A stretch of DNA of 21,096 bases from a virus. Positions 20,333 through 21,096 of the stretch are shown here, piece by piece. The number at the start of each line of letters is the position of its first letter. The stretch's first letter is position 1. The position numbers and the translations under genes are program-made. The notes below the pieces were generated by a model. The model was not told the origin of the DNA. It did no database searches and saw only the letters and a program-made list of their open reading frames with translations. The stretch is from IMG/VR virus record IMGVR_UViG_3300047480_000945, positions 1 through 21,096 of that record. One strand, 5' to 3'.

Positions 20333-21024
20333 AGAAAAAACTGGCTGTATGCGGTTGCAGTTTTATGTGGTCTAGTAGGGAATTATATAATAAATGTAAA
20401 GGAAAATCATGGAGTCAAAAGTTTCCCATTGAAGAATCTTTACATATAAAACAAGAAAAACTAAATCTTAATTATCAACACTGGCCCCATTTTACAGATA
20501 TTTTTGCTGACAAATATAACTATGATATTGTTAACTATGCACAAGGTGGGGCCAGCAATTTTCAAATTCGTGAACAATTAAACACAGCAATTTTAAATAA
20601 ACCTGATTTAATAATTATTGCGGCAACCGATCCTAATAGATTTGAATTAAAAAATATTAATAATCAGTTTTCTACAAATTGTTTTATTGATAATCCAGAT
20701 CTTTTTCATAAAAGTACGCTATTTGCCTATAAAAATTATGTTAGTTTTTTACACGATGATAAGTTAAGTGAAAAAAAGAGCTACTATATAATTCAAAACG
20801 GATTATATTTTTTAGATAAAGAAAAAATTCCTTATATTTTTTTAGCCGGGCCGATGAAAAGTTTAAATTGGGACGGGCATTCATTGATTTGGCCAATTGA
20901 GCTAGAACAACCTTGGGACTTAAATAAATCAAAAGATTGGCTTAAGGAAGGAAATCATTATGCAGTAGATAAGCAGTTTTCTTTTTTTAATAATCTAGAA
21001 AAATTACTTGACAGCTTTATATAA
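20323..21024 (+). CDS. SGNH/GDSL-hydrolase-like protein, 233 aa
   Basis: The N-terminus VCGCSFMWSS would supply the catalytic Ser of block I (GxS). YAQGGASNFQIREQL supplies the block II Gly (and possibly III Asn), and DLIIIAATDPNRFE the following strand. GNHYAVDKQ near residue 212 may carry block V His. Such proteins are esterases or lipases, acetyl-xylan/sugar deacylases, or acyltransferase partners. The order of blocks fits, but the GxND motif is not clear. It overlaps the uvsW stop by ten bases (start ATG 20323). It is visibly more AT-rich, with long A/T runs, than uvsW, hinting at separate origin. Its end contains a strong promoter. Family moderately sure, substrate unknown. Confidence 0.6.
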   Translation: MAIKKKLAVCGCSFMWSSRELYNKCKGKSWSQKFPIEESLHIKQEKLNLNYQHWPHFTDIFADKYNYDIVNYAQGGASNFQIREQLNTAILNKPDLIIIAATDPNRFELKNINNQFSTNCFIDNPDLFHKSTLFAYKNYVSFLHDDKLSEKKSYYIIQNGLYFLDKEKIPYIFLAGPMKSLNWDGHSLIWPIELEQPWDLNKSKDWLKEGNHYAVDKQFSFFNNLEKLLDSFI

Positions 21025-21035
21025 GATATTATAAT
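21008..21035 (+). promoter_or_regulatory. Near-perfect sigma70 promoter TTGACA-N16-TATAAT
   Basis: Consensus -35 TTGACA (21008-21013) and -10 TATAAT (21030-21035), 16 bases apart. Predicted start about 21042. The -35 box lies in the last codons of the SGNH-like gene. It should drive the gene starting at 21056. Confidence 0.7.
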
Positions 21036-21055
21036 TAGTTAACTTTTAATCATAT

Positions 21056-21096
21056 ATGAGACTATTAACACTGGAACATAATACAGCCTACGAGCT
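21056..21096 (+). CDS. Start of a gene that continues past the window
   Basis: ATG 21056 opens a frame with no stop before the end: MRLLTLEHNTAYE. It lies about 14 bases after the predicted start of the strong promoter; no ribosome site is obvious. Too short to identify; the reality of the gene rests on the promoter. Confidence 0.4.
   Translation, partial: MRLLTLEHNTAYE

Noticed and set aside
1-21096. CRISPR array, insertion sequence, integrase or attachment site
   Set aside because: No regularly spaced repeats, no transposase or recombinase motifs, and no long terminal inverted repeats were seen.

Overview
All recognisable genes lie on the + strand, tightly packed with ATGA-type overlaps and little non-coding DNA. 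The best-supported reading is a piece of a T4-like myovirus genome, probably uncultured and aquatic. The anchors are a UvsW-type recombination helicase (18875-20332) and a perfect T4-type late promoter TATAAATA (2733-2740). Other typical T4-like traits are a phage AAA ATPase, a small metallophosphoesterase, a PTP-fold phosphatase and many short unknown ORFs. There are no structural genes, tRNAs, integrase, insertion sequence or CRISPR array. The host is not identifiable. A TctC/Bug-like binding protein and strong sigma70-type promoters fit a proteobacterial (perhaps betaproteobacterial) host, which is inference.

Layout. (1) 1-1568: accessory genes: phosphatase fragment, two unknown small proteins, metallophosphoesterase. 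(2) 1569-1758: gene-free stretch with hairpins ending in a clear intrinsic terminator. (3) 1759-2727: NadE-like NAD synthetase. (4) 2733-9184: a unit behind the late promoter: GNAT/malonyl-CoA-decarboxylase-like protein, glycosyltransferase-like protein, SDR reductase, RmlB-type 4,6-dehydratase, RfbH/E1-type 3-dehydrase, a ThDP enzyme of the acetolactate-synthase type split into two genes, and an unknown protein. Together the enzymes look like a nucleotide-sugar pathway to a 3,6-dideoxy or branched-chain sugar, resembling yersiniose synthesis. (5) 9181-11557: short units with host-type promoters: a 51-aa protein, a two-helix membrane protein, an AAA ATPase, and two tandem paralogous small proteins behind a possible pseudoknot leader. 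(6) 11558-15163: cargo: an unusual PP-loop ATPase, a TctA-family permease and a TctC-like periplasmic binding protein, with no TctB. (7) 15164-17702: palindrome and promoter region, then unknown phage genes including a Zn-ribbon protein and a very acidic protein. (8) 17725-20332: hairpin, terminator, strong promoter, then an unknown gene translationally coupled to uvsW. (9) 20323-21096: SGNH-hydrolase-like gene, a near-perfect promoter and the first codons of another gene.

The most interesting points are the apparent late-expressed sugar pathway with a split ThDP carboligase, and the partial tripartite tricarboxylate transporter carried by a phage. At the regulatory level, the notable features are a recurring GTAATAC inverted repeat upstream of host-type promoters, promoters whose predicted start coincides with the start codon, and possible structured RNA leaders. 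Functions are assigned by motif recognition without database searches; substrates are inferred.
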